From: Parascedosporium putredinis
Lineage: Eukaryota > Ascomycota > Sordariomycetes > Microascales > Microascaceae
Assembly (NCBI GenBank): GCA_949357655.1
Contig: CASHTG010000003.1
Coordinates: 186,001-250,000, forward strand
Reading direction: 5' to 3'
DNA: 64,000 bases
Below, one piece after another: positions 35,345 to 48,122 of this stretch. The notes below the pieces were generated by a model. The model saw nothing but the letters and a program-made list of their open reading frames with translations, was not told the DNA's origin and made no database searches. A program made the position numbers and the translations under genes. Numbering within the stretch: position 1 is the first letter of the stretch; every line of letters starts with the position of its first letter.

Positions 35345-37088
35345 GGAAACTGCAAAGGCACCTGCTCTCGAGGCACGTCCGCCGGCATATCTGGCGTCAG
35401 AGGCGAGATGACGTTCGTAGCAAGGTTGAGGGGACTGATAGGAGTCTCTAGCTGGCCCGACGGCGAAGGTAGCGACTTGCCTTGGTGGCGTCCAGGACCG
35501 GGGGCGAGTGTGTCATGATCCGTCCGCAGCGCTTGGAGCCTTTCCTTGACCTTGGACGGCGCCTTACCCATGTTGTCGCCAACTCCTCGAAGGGTTTGCT
35601 GCTCGGACTGGGGGCGGGGGCGGGTGGTTCGGCGGGAAGGGCCTTTACGCTCGCAAGCCCATTTTGGATCTGCGAGCGGGGCGAGGAAAAGGCGGGCTGG
35701 GTGGGCCGTGCCGGCGAGTTCTGGTGAGCCGACGACAGGGGAGGGTTGGAAGCAAATGATGGCTTGACGAGACTTTCGGGCACGGTCGTGTTTGCCGAGT
35801 TGGGCTTGCTGACAACGGTGGTGTTGTTGTTAGTAACGAGCTTTAATTCGGGCACACCAAGGTTCTGGTTGGATTTGAGCGAACGCCTGGTCAAGAGCTC
35901 GGAAGATGTGGGCTGAGGGGAGGCGGGGCGGCGTGGCGGCGACCTGGGCTTCGTGGTCGTGCTAGGCGGGATAGCTGCAGTTGTGGTCGTGGTTGTGGTC
36001 GTGGTCGCAGCTGCGGTGGCGGTTGTGCTTGCTGATGCAGGCGCGGGTGTCGGCGTGGGCACGGTGGCAGTTGCAGGCGTGGTTGGTGTGCTACCAAGCA
36101 GAGGTGCAGGCGAGCTCGGCAGTCCGTCCCTGGGCGAGGCAGGTAGCCTTCGCCCGTTCTTAACAGGAATTGGTGGGAGGGGACCTAAGTGTAACGGGCT
36201 AGGCATGGGCTGTTCCTTGGTCAAGTCCCGAGGCATGGGCAACTCCTTTCGCGTAGGCAACTCTTTCGGCGTGGGCAACTGCCTGGCGTGGGCAATTCTC
36301 TCGGCGTAAGTAGCTCCCTGGGTGTGGGCAATTCCTTGGGCGTAGGCAGCTCCCTAGGCGTGGGCAAGGCCTTGGCCACGTTGCCGTTGCCGTTGCTGTT
36401 TAACCTCGAAGACATAGTCATGTTGCCCAAACCACCGGGGCTCTTGGGCGCCAACGACGTCGACCTAGGGGGTAGCGAAAAGTCGTTGTTGACAGGTTCG
36501 GGCGACTTCTCTCGCGTGGGGGATAACGTGGGCTCCGAGGAGCTGTTCATGCTGCCGTCTCCGTCGTTGTCTGATGTCCGGACGAGGGACTCTCCGGAAC
36601 TCCTGGAATATGCCGAGAGAAAGCTGAGGACTGAGCCGGAAGGTGAAGGGGGTTCTGCGGGAAGCGGCGGCGCCTCGGTCTTTGCTACCGGTCTCCTGGG
36701 GATGGACATGACGGATTGCTGTGGGCTAGGTTGGACCTGTGAAAAGTCGGCTACCAAGGGACTGGTGGACAGCGGGATGGGTGGAAGAGGCGTGAAGAGC
36801 TTGGCCTTTTCCAACACAGGTGGAGGCGCGACGGTTTTTCTAGGCCAACCCATGGCTGCGGGGGAAAGGAGAGTAATGCGGCGAGGATGTAGTCGTGGCT
36901 GTGGTCGTGATAATTGTGGGTTTCGGGACTGGCGGAGTGGGCACCGGTGGCGTATCACTCGTCGAGTTGCTCAAGAGGTCAAAGGACTCAACTTGGACAG
37001 GGGGAAGAGCAGGGAGGGCCTTGGAGAAGCGCGACCGCCCGGTTTTAGGGGTCTGGAGAGACGACGACGACGACTGCGGGTGGAACAT
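33908..37088 (-). CDS. Long polyQ/proline-rich protein with a Cys-rich zinc-binding domain
   Basis: Start chosen at ATG 37088 (MFHPQSSSSSLQTPKTGRSR, then SKALPALPPVQ), stop near 33908; about 1,060 residues, mostly disordered. In order: Pro-rich head, PLPPIPLSTSPLVADF, an eight-unit PTP(R/K)EL repeat (36226-36372), Thr/Pro/Ser-rich centre, KVKERLQALRTDHDTL, then three polyglutamine tracts. The only folded-looking part (about 34480-34680) reads NSHHGCFQKHTKMIMSRNK, CQTCE, WQCAWCRLRVCGTC: paired CxxC motifs that should bind zinc. The C-terminus is Gln/Tyr/Gly-rich (GYNQGY repeats), prion-like. Frame changes lie near 36850, 36285 (inside the repeat), 35550 and 35300. The zinc module recurs in uncharacterised fungal proteins; function unknown, though the composition suggests a condensate-forming nuclear or RNA-granule protein. 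Confidence 0.7.
34148..34220 (-). repeat. CAG/CAA repeat encoding polyglutamine (C-terminal tract)
   Basis: CTG/TTG on plus, CAG/CAA on minus, interrupted by Pro codons; in frame in the 33908-37088 gene. Interruptions by CAA and proline usually stabilise such tracts. Confidence 0.85.
34984..35037 (-). repeat. CAG/CAA repeat encoding about 17 glutamines
   Basis: Near-pure glutamine run between GQKL and HVPQSRG in the same gene; contains a stretch of seven or so pure CAG units, so length polymorphism between strains is likely. Confidence 0.88.
35314..35343 (-). repeat. Pure (CAG)10 repeat, polyglutamine
   Basis: Ten uninterrupted CTG units on the plus strand (CAG on the coding strand), encoding polyQ after QFP. 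It is the purest triplet run in the window. Confidence 0.88.
36226..36372 (-). repeat. 18-bp coding minisatellite, PTP(R/K)EL x8
   Basis: Degenerate 18-bp units on the minus strand encode PTPREL, PTPKEL, PTPREL, LTPREL, PTPRQL, PTPKEL, PTRKEL and MPRDL-like units. The frame changes once inside the array (near 36285), at CC|AGG, so one base is missing there. In-frame period keeps the protein register when units are gained or lost. Confidence 0.8.
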
Positions 37089-40000
37089 GATGGGCCGCGA
37101 CTGGTGAGGAGGAAGAGAAGGAATGGAGGAGGAGAAGGGGGGGAAGGATCCAAACGGGGTGTGCCGGTAAGAATAAGGGTACCGCAGGTACTTTTCTCGG
37201 TCTGGTGCCTTAATATATTGAACCGTAGCGAGATTTATCTTTTTTCCCACCCCGTCTCACCCGGCTATAATGAAGGGAGGGTGACTTCCCTTTCCCGCAG
37301 ACAGCGGACAAAGAAGGAGGGAGCAAGCGATAGGGTCGGGAGGCCGGACGGTCCCCACCGCAACGGTCAAGGCGAGTTTGGTGCCTGGAGCAGGGCAGGT
37401 CGTCCTTTGGGTGCGAGTATGCGCGTATGCGAGGCGAGAGCGATAACGGTGTTTGGTATGCGCGGGTTGCGTCGCGCGTACAGAAATCTTTTCTCGCAAA
37501 AATCGAGGAGCGGCCGGGAGATATCCAAGGGGAAGGAGGTGGGACGAAATCGGTTACAACAACCCCCGGGGCGCAAAGGATTCGGACGGGATCTGTACCC
37601 GTTCTCGTTTCCTCTTCTCTGCTGCTCTTCAATGTTCTTTCTTTTACTTTCTCAGGTGGTCTCCTACCTCACTTTTTCCCTTTGTTCCGTTTTAATGGAT
37701 CCGTACGGTGCGATGGGCCAGCATCAGGGGAGATTTTGAGTGTGGGAGGGGGAGGGTTGCGGGTGGTTTCGAAGCGAGCGGAGGGTTTGAGAGGGGCGGA
37801 GTCAAAAATTAGGTCGGGATCCAGTGTGTATGAGTGTGTGTGTCTTTGTGTCTGACCAAGGAGGGCAAATGGAGGTGGAGACTTGTTGGTGTAAGAGAAG
37901 TATTAAAGGACTGGGGCATTACTGGGAGCGCGCGTTTGACTTGATGGATTTTGCGGAACCACGCAAGATCAAAGAGATCGAACAGGGGACTGAAAACAAA
38001 AGCGATATGAGAGAGGAGAGGGAGGAGGGGAAAAGAAGAAGAAGAAAAGAAATCAACGGAGTGACGAGTTCGAGAGAGAAACGTCGTGCGTGGAGGTTTG
38101 GGCGACCTTCGCTCTTCACTGGAGGCTGGACTGGAGAAGGTGCGGTGCTGGCGCAAGTCGTCGACCCAATCAGTCCGTCCTTGACCACACTGAGACTAGG
38201 GAAGGAATCAGGCGGTTCCTTCTTGTCTTGTCACTACATCACTACTGGGGGATGTGTCGGTACCTGGAATGATGTCAATGGTGCCACGCTGGATCAATGT
38301 ATCCAGGTACCATTCACGTCTTGGGAACTCGTGGCGCACTTTGTTCATCCCTGAAAGTTGCCTTGGCGTCCTGCAAATGCTCGCGTCCTCTCCTTCCCGT
38401 TCCTTTTCTTTTCTTTTCCTTTTTTTCTTCTTTTTTTCTTCTTTTTTTGGTGGTTTGGTGGTGGTGGGTGATAAACTCTCTTTGACAGTTTCACTGCTAT
38501 CATTAACTATTCTTTCTTTTCTCTCCCTTCATCAATATCAACAAGTCCGTAGTAGCGTGCGGCCTTCTCTACTGTCTCGCCACGGATGCACCACTGGAAG
38601 CTCGACATTCCGAGGCCGGGTGTGCGTGCAAGTCGAGACCGCAAAGTAGCAGTGGCTTGTTTGAACAGTATCTCGGTTGGGTTTGTCCGGCCAGATCAAT
38701 TAGATACCGCCACCGCCTCTCCTTGCATTGATCTTCTTCTCAGCGCATCCGTCATGAATACGAGAAGGTTAGTGATCGGTAAATATGATCTCTCAATCAA
38801 GAACCTTATGGCAAGATGAATAAACAGTCCTCAAATGCTCCCACACCTCACGGGAGAATCCCAGAGCGGGGACCCGGGGCGTGCAAGAACATCCATTGTG
38901 TTCACGGGTCAATCAATGTACGAAGTATTATCCAGTCTTTCGAAGAGAGGCTCAAAGACCCTGAAGACGTGCCACACAAGCCTCACCCGTATATTGCCCT
39001 TCGATATCTTCTCCCGCGTTATAGATGGGATGACCTTGAAAGTTCAATTGCTTACTTTGCCTCTTCCCAGTCTATGTCTTTTTTTCTCGTTGTTTCTTGA
39101 TTTCCTTCCCTCCGTTTTCCCCTCGCGAGTCGTTAATAGTCCTTATCCGGAACTCGCGGAATCTTGCTTAGGTATTTCTTGGCTCCGCTCACAAGCAAAG
39201 GTGCATGACTGCAGCCTCTCGGAGAAGGAAAAAGAAATAAAGAAAGAAAAAAACCACTTCGTCACTAATGCGCCCGAGGTAACTCGCCCAAAATGGATCC
39301 ACTCGAAGCGATCCCCAGACACCGTCTTCAGCTCCTGCAGACCGATGCCGAGAACAAGAACGCAAGGAGATCAAAAAGAATCAGTGCCAAATCGTCAATG
39401 ACACTGGAACACGTACTTCGTATGTTGAAATCCGGTGGCGAAGAAGTGCGCGTCCCCCTCCCCCACCACTCTCAATGGCTGGGCGAAGCCCAAGCATGAC
39501 GCTAGAGGAAGAGGCCATCTCCCCTTTGGGTGTAGGGCCCGTAAGAATCTGGACGGGGCCAAGAAGGCTTCCGAAGCGTTCTCTCAGCTTGACAGGGCCT
39601 TGACGAGTGGTGTCCTTTGTTGTCGGGAGGTCGCCAACTACTTCGTACTTCAAGTACTTGCAGAACTGGGCCGTTTTTCATCCCCCATCCGCCCCCAATC
39701 AATTCCACCCCCAACAGCAAAGGCGAAGGGCAGAGGGAGAAGATTGAATGATCTGCAACGGGAAAGGTACCTGACGGTACATCGCGCGGAGGCTATTTAA
39801 AGTGAACTTGCAAGGTATCTTTCCCATGTCATCCGTGGGCCCACCCCTGTCCCGAGTCGGGAACATCTGAAACAGCCACTGGTTAAAAAGCAATGAGCCA
39901 GGAGGTGCGGCCATCTCAAATCGACTGCTCCCCGAGGAAAGCCACGAGATATGCATGGGCCAAGCACCGGAGGAGGGAAGAGGGGCGGAATTGAAACGAG

Positions 40001-43000
40001 CATTATCCAAGGGCTGGTCCAGGTCCCCATTTTGGCCCCTCTTCACGTCGACGCCATCTCATGCTAGCCATGCACGAAAGAGACGAGATCGAGAAAGAAA
40101 AAGAAAAAGAAAAACCACCAATCTCATAGGTGAGCGATAATCTGCAGCCGCATGCTCCTTCAACCCATAATAGCTCTTGGCTTCTTGTTCCTCTGCGCCC
40201 CTTTGCCTCTCTCTTTGCCCCACGGAAGCGAACAGTGGAAAGACGGATCGAGATGGGACTCTGGGTCCAATAGATTGGTTGCGACATAGGTCTGCCCCAC
40301 TCAGTATCGAGAGGGCGCTGTACCTGCATCGAGAACCAAGCTAATCTTTTGCGTGAGATCCAATGCGACCTTCGTCACTTGGTATATTTCGCGCGTCTCC
40401 CTCCTCCGCCCTTGGCCCTTGGAAGGAAGCTTCGGAGTTTGAATCTTCATTTAACAATCCCACAGTTGGGGCGGTGCAGTGGAGACAATTTCCATGTTTT
40501 TCTTTTTTTCTTCTGCTTTGTTTCCTCTGCAAGTTGGTTCCAAGGACGCGAAGAATCCTGAGCAATGTTTCCCCTCGATCCACGTAACATCGAATCATCT
40601 CTCATATACACCATCTCCTTGATGTTGGGAGAGATAGAGGGGAGAGAGAATGGGTTTGGGGACACTGCGAACCAACCGAGAGTGAATCCACTTCCAACCC
40701 TGTCACTATTGATCTTGGATTCCCTCTTCAGATCGGACCGGTTTCTCTTGCTATGAGCGGGTTATAGATAAAAAAGGCCCAACGGATATGCTTCAAGGCC
40801 CGCATCATCGGTAAAGCCAGTCAGAGTGAACCAACCAACGCCAACTACAAGTAATTCAAGTAATATTGTTCCCCCAAAGGAATCCCAGCCGGCCCGGCCA
40901 ACCAACAACCAGAAACTCATGCTCATGGATCAGTCCACGAGCGACGTATTTGTATCTCCTTGCTAACCCAGGATAGCGTCCTCCCCACATCCACTCGATC
41001 AGACGGCTCGTCATGTCCCGCCCGCCACTTTTGGTCGGCGTGGTCAGTGCCCTTTATCTTCCATCTTGAAGTTGGCAAAGACAACGATGGGGAAACCCTT
41101 GGCGCGCGCGGGTAGGAAGGACTCCTTCGTTTCGGAGTCGCTTCTTCCAGAAGCTATCGATGGTCAATGCTGCGTCCTGAAATGCCTTGATGGGCTAGTG
41201 CGAAAAACAAAAAGTTCAGCTGTCTTCTTTCACCCAAGGTGAGCACGGTTGACGTCCAAGGTGCAGACAAATTGGACGTGCCCAAGAAATAGCGCGTTTT
41301 CTCTCTCTGTGCCCACCTCGCCTACCAATTTGTTTATATTTTGATTTCCTTGTCGAGAATCGATATGAATGGATTGAGAGAAGGCGCGCTCCATGGATCG
41401 AAACATCACGAGGAATCTATTAACCCTTCTAGAGATTGGATTGCGGATCGATGGCGTCCCTGGTCATCTCCACATGGGAAGGGTAGCACAAAAGTGTCAG
41501 ATGAGACTTGGGAGAGAGGCATTGATGAAGAAGGGGTGGAGGATCACTCCAGCCAAGCCCAGGTTTTCTGTTTCCTCCCTCCTCAAATTGATCCAAACGT
41601 ACCCATGGGCGGACGTCGGATGGAAACCCAATCTCCGCCAGGAATTTCTTTTCTCGTTCGTCTCCGCCTCGCCTCGGGAATCGGGTGAGCCCTGTTCTGA
41701 GACCCAAGAATAGAAGTAGCAGTGTTACATCACCAGTCCTCATGCCAATTAAACCCACGTTGCAGGCTGCCCCCTCTCAAGAGCCATATGACACTTCAAG
41801 AGGTCCAGTCTGCCAGAGTAGAATTTGGTAATACTCCTTTCTTTGGCCGCTTATCGTGCACAGTGATCGACTTTGGTGGGGGATTATTAGATTGGTCCTT
41901 CGGGGACTGCTTTATCACCACGTGTATCATCGTTTCTTAACGTCTAGATGCATGCATTGATGTATACTTGATGGAGCGGTGGAAATGTAATCACTATTCG
42001 ATGCTCGCTTTCTCGGTACGCCGGCAAAGGGCCTATCTTCGGACAGGGGGCGACTTGCAGGTTGTCATGAAGAGGAACGAGGGGGATCGTCATCTCCCTC
42101 TCTTCCGAGCCAGCCAGTCTGGTTGAACCAGGGGGTCAAGAGATGGTGGTCGATCATGTCCCTCACCAGTCTAGCTCTCCTTGTTTGACAAGAGCTTGAT
42201 GGGGATCGGTGAAGCACTCAATATTCTCTAGGCTAGGGCGCTCGGGAGCCTTCAGCCCAACTAATAGGCCAAAAGAAAAGAAAGAAAAAGATGTCTGGAG
42301 TGAAAGCTTATCACCCAGACGCCATTTTTGCTGTCTCACCATCTTCCCCAGTCTCAAGTTTTGCACTTGGTCGAGTGGTGTCTCGGCCTCCAGGCATCGA
42401 AACCGGCCTCCGGGTTTTTGTTAAACAAGAACACGGGCTGCATCACTGTCTCTCCCCTCCTCCGCCGCGTCGTGACTCTCCCTTTCGCTCTCACCAAGAC
42501 CTCGTCAACTCCGAGGTCCCAAGTCTGAGGGGAGTAGGGAGTCCGTAGTACGGTCCTCGTGTTCAGCCTTTTCGTAAAGGTTTTTTTCTTCTTCTTTACT
42601 TGCTTTCTTTTTTTTGCCTGTTGTTTCGGCTTTCTCTCTACCAGTCTTGCGGTATATCTGCACTCCTGACTTACTTCTGTATCGTGTCGTCTCTCAGCAT
42701 CGAGGTCGGCGTTTCTTTTACCCTTTTTTCCCCCTTTGTTATTTCTCCTTTTGCCTCACTGCTCTCCGTCTCTTTATCCCCATCCTAGACAAGGAGAGAA
42801 AGAGACGTCTCTCTTCACGCCGTTATTTTGGAGGGGTAATCATCATCTGACTGGGCCTATTATTCTGGTCAAGTGGCGATATGCCGGCAATGCACCTTGA
42901 TGCAACATAAAGGTTGCTCTCTGCTGCTGCCCCCACTCGCCCGCAGCCTTTCGCTGCTCTCTTCATGTTTGCCAAAATACAACCCTCGCTGCGCACACCA

Positions 43001-45693
43001 TCCGCTTCGGGATGGCTAACGTGCCCGTTTGGTGGAATGTCAATAGCGTTTAGATTGGCGTGCAAATGTTTTTGTTGATATCGACACAACCATTCGCTGT
43101 TTGTGATGTAAAGGCGCGGTAATGGATGCCTCCCATCTATCTGCCTGCATATTTACCGAGGGTCGGACGTTTGTGGCGCAAGTCGACGTTTAGGCAAACG
43201 GAGAAACGGAGAAGAGCAATAATAATAACAATATAGATGTAGGATTGATTGAAATCTCCGCAAGTTCCTCTCTGCATCGTTGTGACCCTCGGAAGGACTG
43301 TCGGGCTGAGGCCACTCCGAGAGCCTCTTGACGTGATATTCCGCCCCTCGCTTACGGTGATTGATCAATCATCGCTTGGGCATTGGGCAAAGGGGCTGAA
43401 ATTGATAGTGGATGACCTGAGGAGGAAATCTGCGAAAATTGGCAGATGGTAAACACACACTTCCTGAAAAGGTTCGTAGTTAGTGTCGAGTCTCAATCTG
43501 AAGATAGTTCGTGAACGCGTTGGGGGACGATGTTTGCAATTCCTCAGCTCGTCCTCATTGAAGGCTGAAGGCCCATGATATTGTTGTCACGCGAATTTGA
43601 ACCATCGAAAAGCCCATCGAGAAATGAAAGAGTCTGAGAATCCTAACCCCTGCTTTACACGAGAAACCTCCTTTTCTTGTCTCTCGTCAGCCTTGTAAGT
43701 ACGAAGTATTTAACCCAGGGACCACGCAACCCTTAGATGTAGGAAGCTCGAAGAGTGTCGTTCGCTCTACTTAGGTCACTCGAGGCTTCAGTCATTTCGC
43801 TCTTAGCACATGTGTGGACTTGTTTGAGTTTCCCTCTTCGTTGTCTCCTCGGGGTTGCTCCATGGTTCAAATTCGGGGTCTACACCTCGGTATGCTTACC
43901 CGCGAGCTTGTTGAACGGCTGCCCACCGCGCGCGCACCGTTACATGCAGGGTTAAAGGGTAGGAAATGGTTTGCTGTGCGCGGCGCCAAACATAAACACG
44001 AGACGACATAGCAAGGTATCTGCCGTGTTTCAACGCCTTCTCTTTCTTTCATTCATTCTTCCTTTTTTCGGAGCGGGAAAATAGCCCTAGTTGACTTGGC
44101 TGCCGTGGAATACGAAACCTGCGTGAATAGCTCAATTTTCATGTTGAGGCTCTCAGCCCTCTCACCATTCTCGTTTCTTCGTTCAACAGACAACGACAGA
44201 CGTTGTCCCCTTGGTCTCTTGAACCTTGAACTTCCCTTTTCAGCCTCACGGGCCGCCACCATCCTCAAAGGGATGCAACACTCGCGGCTAGGGCATGGGT
44301 GGGAGTTCAGGTCTGGGACGACGTCCGCGCGTCCCTTCTTCCCCTTCCCGCTTGGGCTAGGTCCCCCGTTGACCGCTTCAGGTGCGTGCTGGGGGATAGG
44401 AAACGCCCCTCAGACTGCGTCAGTCACGAACCCCGGGGGTTCGTGCCCTTCAGCTGGGACTCGCGGACCCAGGCCATTGACCCTGATAGAAAAATGTTCT
44501 CTTCTGATCTTCCTTGGACGACACTGATTGATATGTTACAAGATTCCTCCCCGGCATATCCTTCCCCAGCTCCCTTTAAAGACCTGGCTGTTCCATGCGG
44601 CGATGCCAGGGATTAAGGGGGTTTAATAAATCTGGCCTGTCTCTTGTCGGCCTTTCGCATTGACATTGACGACCAGATCCTTGTCTCATCAGTGCTCATG
44701 CTCTAGACCGTCAGGTCGGAAGCAGTGCATCACGTGACGGGCTCTTGTCTGTGATTTTCTGACACCATCTTGCCGACTGCGTCAAGGCTCGTTTACCTTG
44801 GAGAACAACGATCCCTTGTTCCAAAGGGTCTTTTCAGCATTGCAGAGGATGCTCTTGTGCCCTTGTAACCATTCGTCTATTGGCCTAGTCTCGCACCTGC
44901 TTATGCACCCTCCTCAAGAAAACCGAGGCTCCCGGAGCTAATAGCTAGTTCACCGAGGCGGAATGCGTAAATCACCCCTCATCCGAAGAAGCCGGGCCTG
45001 CTACTCACTAGCACGCCTGGCGCGTCGAGCGCGTGGCGTTTTTGAGATAGAGGGTCAGAGGGTGCCCTATATGGTAGACTATAGCGATCGGCACACAAAG
45101 GCGGTGGGCGCCGCCACACTTGAATGAGTTGGCACGAGCGAGAGCTCAGTTGGCGACATCACATCAATTCATGCAGATGAAGAGACTACCAGATGAGTTG
45201 GCACGAGCGAGAGCTCAGTTGGCGACATCACATCAATTCATGCAGATGAAGAGACTACCAGCCACTTATGTTGGATCAAATTCGATCGATTGATTCGTCA
45301 GTTGATCGATGTCGGTGAAAAGATCACCAGCCACTCGTCGTTGATGCTAGCGCGCATGCGCTTCCACGACCTTTGCTCTCAGACCCCCACACAGTAAGAG
45401 GAGTGTCGCCCCCACACTCGACCCTACATGCTCCAGACCATTTCTGGAGCCTCGGTAGGGCCGTAGTACAAGCTTCCCCATCCGCGCGCGCTGGGCATTC
45501 TTATCAACACAACCGCGACGCACGAGATCAGCTCCCGGTGACGAGTAGCCGTGCCTGTAACCCCAATTCAGGAGAAGAAGACCAAAGGAAAAAAAAAAAA
45601 GGGAAAGAAGTGCACTTTTTGGAAACGAAGGGTTAACTCTCCAGAGAAACGACAAGGCGAGAAACAGAAAGAAGGCAAGCTCGAAAGATTGCG
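37089..45693. other. Longest gene-poor interval (8.6 kb)
   Basis: Upstream of the polyQ gene and of the MFS gene, which are divergent. I see no conserved coding frame: open frames are short (under 190 codons) and lack the GC-rich third positions of the real genes. It is CT-rich at 38390-38450 and 42580-42780, and 44640-45340 is low-complexity and AT-richer. It ends in a perfect 69-bp tandem duplication. Long regulatory leaders, non-coding RNAs or decayed transposons are possible but not demonstrable by eye. Confidence 0.5.
45124..45261 (+). repeat. Perfect 69-bp direct tandem duplication
   Basis: Copy 1 45124-45192 and copy 2 45193-45261 are identical and abut. Both start ATGAGTTGGCACGAGCGAGA and end GACTACCAG. 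A diverged echo of the end of the unit (GGTGAAAAGATCACCAGCCAC) is seen at about 45312-45333, so the array may once have been longer. It is about 430 bp upstream of the MFS start codon. Confidence 0.92.
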
Positions 45694-47584
45694 ATGCCAG
45701 CGACCAGCAGCGCAGTCGCGGCCAATGCTGCCGACGAGTCGACGCCGCTCTTGAGGGACGCGCCCGGGGTCAACGGTATCTCGGAAGCCGGCCCTTCCTC
45801 CGCCGGCGACGTTGAAGGTGCCGGAGATGGCGAGGCGGCTGCTGAGCCAGAGGGCATACCCGACGTAGCTGCGCGGATGCATCTTCTCTTACCCGCTATC
45901 GGCATTGGTGTAAGTTTATCTCCGAGTCTTGGCGGGTTATAAAAAACGAAAAGAGGACCAGCCTTGGGGGCGGAATACCGAAACGAGAACATCGTGAGGA
46001 CTCTGATGATGGTTGGTGCAACGCGACTAACTTTTTCGGGGACCCTGCCTTTTAGATCTTCCTTTGCGCCATGGACCAGATGTTGACGGTAGCCAGCTAC
46101 GCCAAGATCGGAAGCGACCTCAACGCCCTGAATAGCACCAGCTGGGTGGCCACAGCGTAAGTGCCCTCCTTCACTCCAACGGACGCCCCTCGTCCCGTGT
46201 CCCCCCTCCCAAATCCTCACGCTCATTCATCTCTCTAGCTACTTCCTCACCCTCACGAGCTTCCAGCCCCTCTACGGCAAGCTCAGCGACATCTTTGGCC
46301 GCAAAGAGTGCCTCCTCTTCTCCTACACCGTCTTCGCCCTCGGCTGCCTCGGGTGCGGCCTCGCCCGCGACATGACGCAGCTCTGCGTATCCCGCGCCGT
46401 CGCCGGCATCGGCGGCGGCGGCATGAACAGCGTCGTGTCCATCCTCATCTCCGACATCGTGCCCCTGCGCGACCGCGGCGTGTGGCAGGGCTACCTCAAC
46501 ATCATCTTCGCCGCCGGCACCTCCACCGGCGCGCCCCTCGGCGGCTTCCTCGCCGACTCCATCGGCTGGCGCTGGTCCTTCCTCGGCCAGGTGCCCCTCT
46601 GCGTCCTCGCCTTCGCCTCCGTCTCCCTTTTTCTCCACCTGCCCCGCAAGGACCACGCCCACTGGCGCGAAAAGTCGCCCGCGTCGACTTCCTCGGCGCC
46701 GCCCTCCTCGTCTCCGCCGTCACCGCCCTGCTCGCCGGCCTCGACGCCGGCTCCAACCGCGGCTGGTCCGACCCCTGGACCGTCGCCGGCCTCGCCTCCG
46801 CCCCCTGCCTCTTCGCCGTCTTCGTCCTCGTCGAGATGCGCGTCGCCTCCCACCCTTTTGCCCCGGGCCACATCATCTTTGACCGCTCCCTCTTCGCCTG
46901 CTACCTCTCCAACTTCTTCGGCACCACCGGCCAAATCGCCTGCATCTTCTTCGCCCCGCTCTTCTTCCAGGCCGTCCAGGGCCTCTCCACCACCGACTCC
47001 GGTACCCTCCTCGTCCCCTGCATGATTTTCGGCGTCGCCGCGTCCCTCGGCGGCGGCTACATCATCCGCCACACCGGCCGGTACTACTGGGTCACCGTCG
47101 CCGGCTACACCATCCTCTTTCTCTCTGCGCCCCGCTCATGGCCGCCATCTACGCCCGCTCCACCCCGGGCGTTGTCCTCGGCCTCGCCATGACCGCCCTC
47201 GGCGCCGGCTGCGGCATCACCACCACCCTCGTCGCCCTCCTCTCCAACGCTCTTCCCGAGGACACCGCCGTCGTCGTCGCCTGCTCCTACCTCTTCCGTT
47301 CCCTCGGCTCCAGCATCGGCATCAGCGTCTCCTCCGCCGTCCTGCAAAACGTCCTCCGCACCGAGCTCCGCACCCGCCTTGGCGACGGCGACGCCGCTCG
47401 CCAGATCGAGGAGAGCGTGCGCAAGGATCTCCGCGCCATTGCTGATCTGCCCGCGGCCGTTGCCGCCGACGTGAGAGAGAGCTATAGGTTGGCTGTTGGC
47501 GCTGCTATGGGGCCTACCATCATTGTCCTGGCCTTTGCTGTGGTGGCTACCTTTTTCATTCGGGAAAAGAGCATGAGGAAGTAG
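45694..47584 (+). CDS. MFS transporter, DHA2 / vacuolar amino-acid (VBA)-like type
   Basis: Proton-coupled transporter of the 14-helix DHA2 class. Exons 45694-45909, 46056-46156 and 46239-47584; introns 45910-46055 and 46157-46238, both GTAAGT...AG with CTAAC or similar branch. The N-terminus carries DESTPLL, an acidic dileucine signal typical of vacuolar sorting. Family motifs: YGKLSDIFGRK (motif A, after helix 2), AGIGGGGMNSVVSILISDIV, GTSTGAPLGGFLADSIGWRW (motif C region), and GSSIGISVSSAVLQNVLRTE. Frame breaks at 46670-46673 (A4; A5 restores KVARVDFLGAALL) and at 47130-47133 (C4; C5 restores the frame to LMAAIYARSTPG). About 554 residues, stop TAG 47582-47584. Resembles yeast Vba basic-amino-acid transporters, but multidrug exporters share these motifs, so the substrate is open. 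Confidence 0.9.
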
Positions 47585-48122
47585 GGTCTAGTAGACTTTC
47601 TTGGCGAGGATGTGGGAGATACTCGATGTATCTCTTAGGATATCTAGGAACTTGGTTTGTGGATCACAAAAAATGGAGGAATTTACCTAGGTCAGATGAA
47701 AATAGGAGAATCAAATAATAATAAAAGTTAGTGTAGTAGTAAAACAGCCCCTTGGCAATACATGTACCCTCTTCATCTCGATAGGTAACAAAAACCTCGA
47801 AAGTAGGAGAGAACCACGAGAACCAGGAGAATCAAAATGAACACAACAGAGGTTTCCGAGTATGCGAGAGAGAAAAAGTGCAATCGGCCGAAAACGTTTG
47901 TTCAGTGTTGCTTATCCAAAATGTTCAGCTTCAACGAAAGCACGCTACACTACGCGATAAATAAAACACCCTCATAGATCATTGTCCATACCACGGCGAC
48001 AGTCCTGCTCCCCTCTCTCCCTTCCCTCTTCACACGCACATCTAAACCCCGTGAAAATAACCAAACAAAAAAACGCCACTGCTAAGAAATAAAACCACTC
48101 AGAAAAACACCCCCTCTCAGCC
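47585..48122. other. Convergent 3' spacer
   Basis: 540 bp between the MFS and TBC 3' ends; AT-rich, with AATAAT/AATAAA-like signals at about 47716-47726 (plus) that could serve polyadenylation. No gene. Confidence 0.6.

Noticed and set aside
41393..41713. 106-codon plus-strand frame with balanced composition
   Set aside because: Third codon positions are not GC-rich as in the real genes and no family is recognisable.
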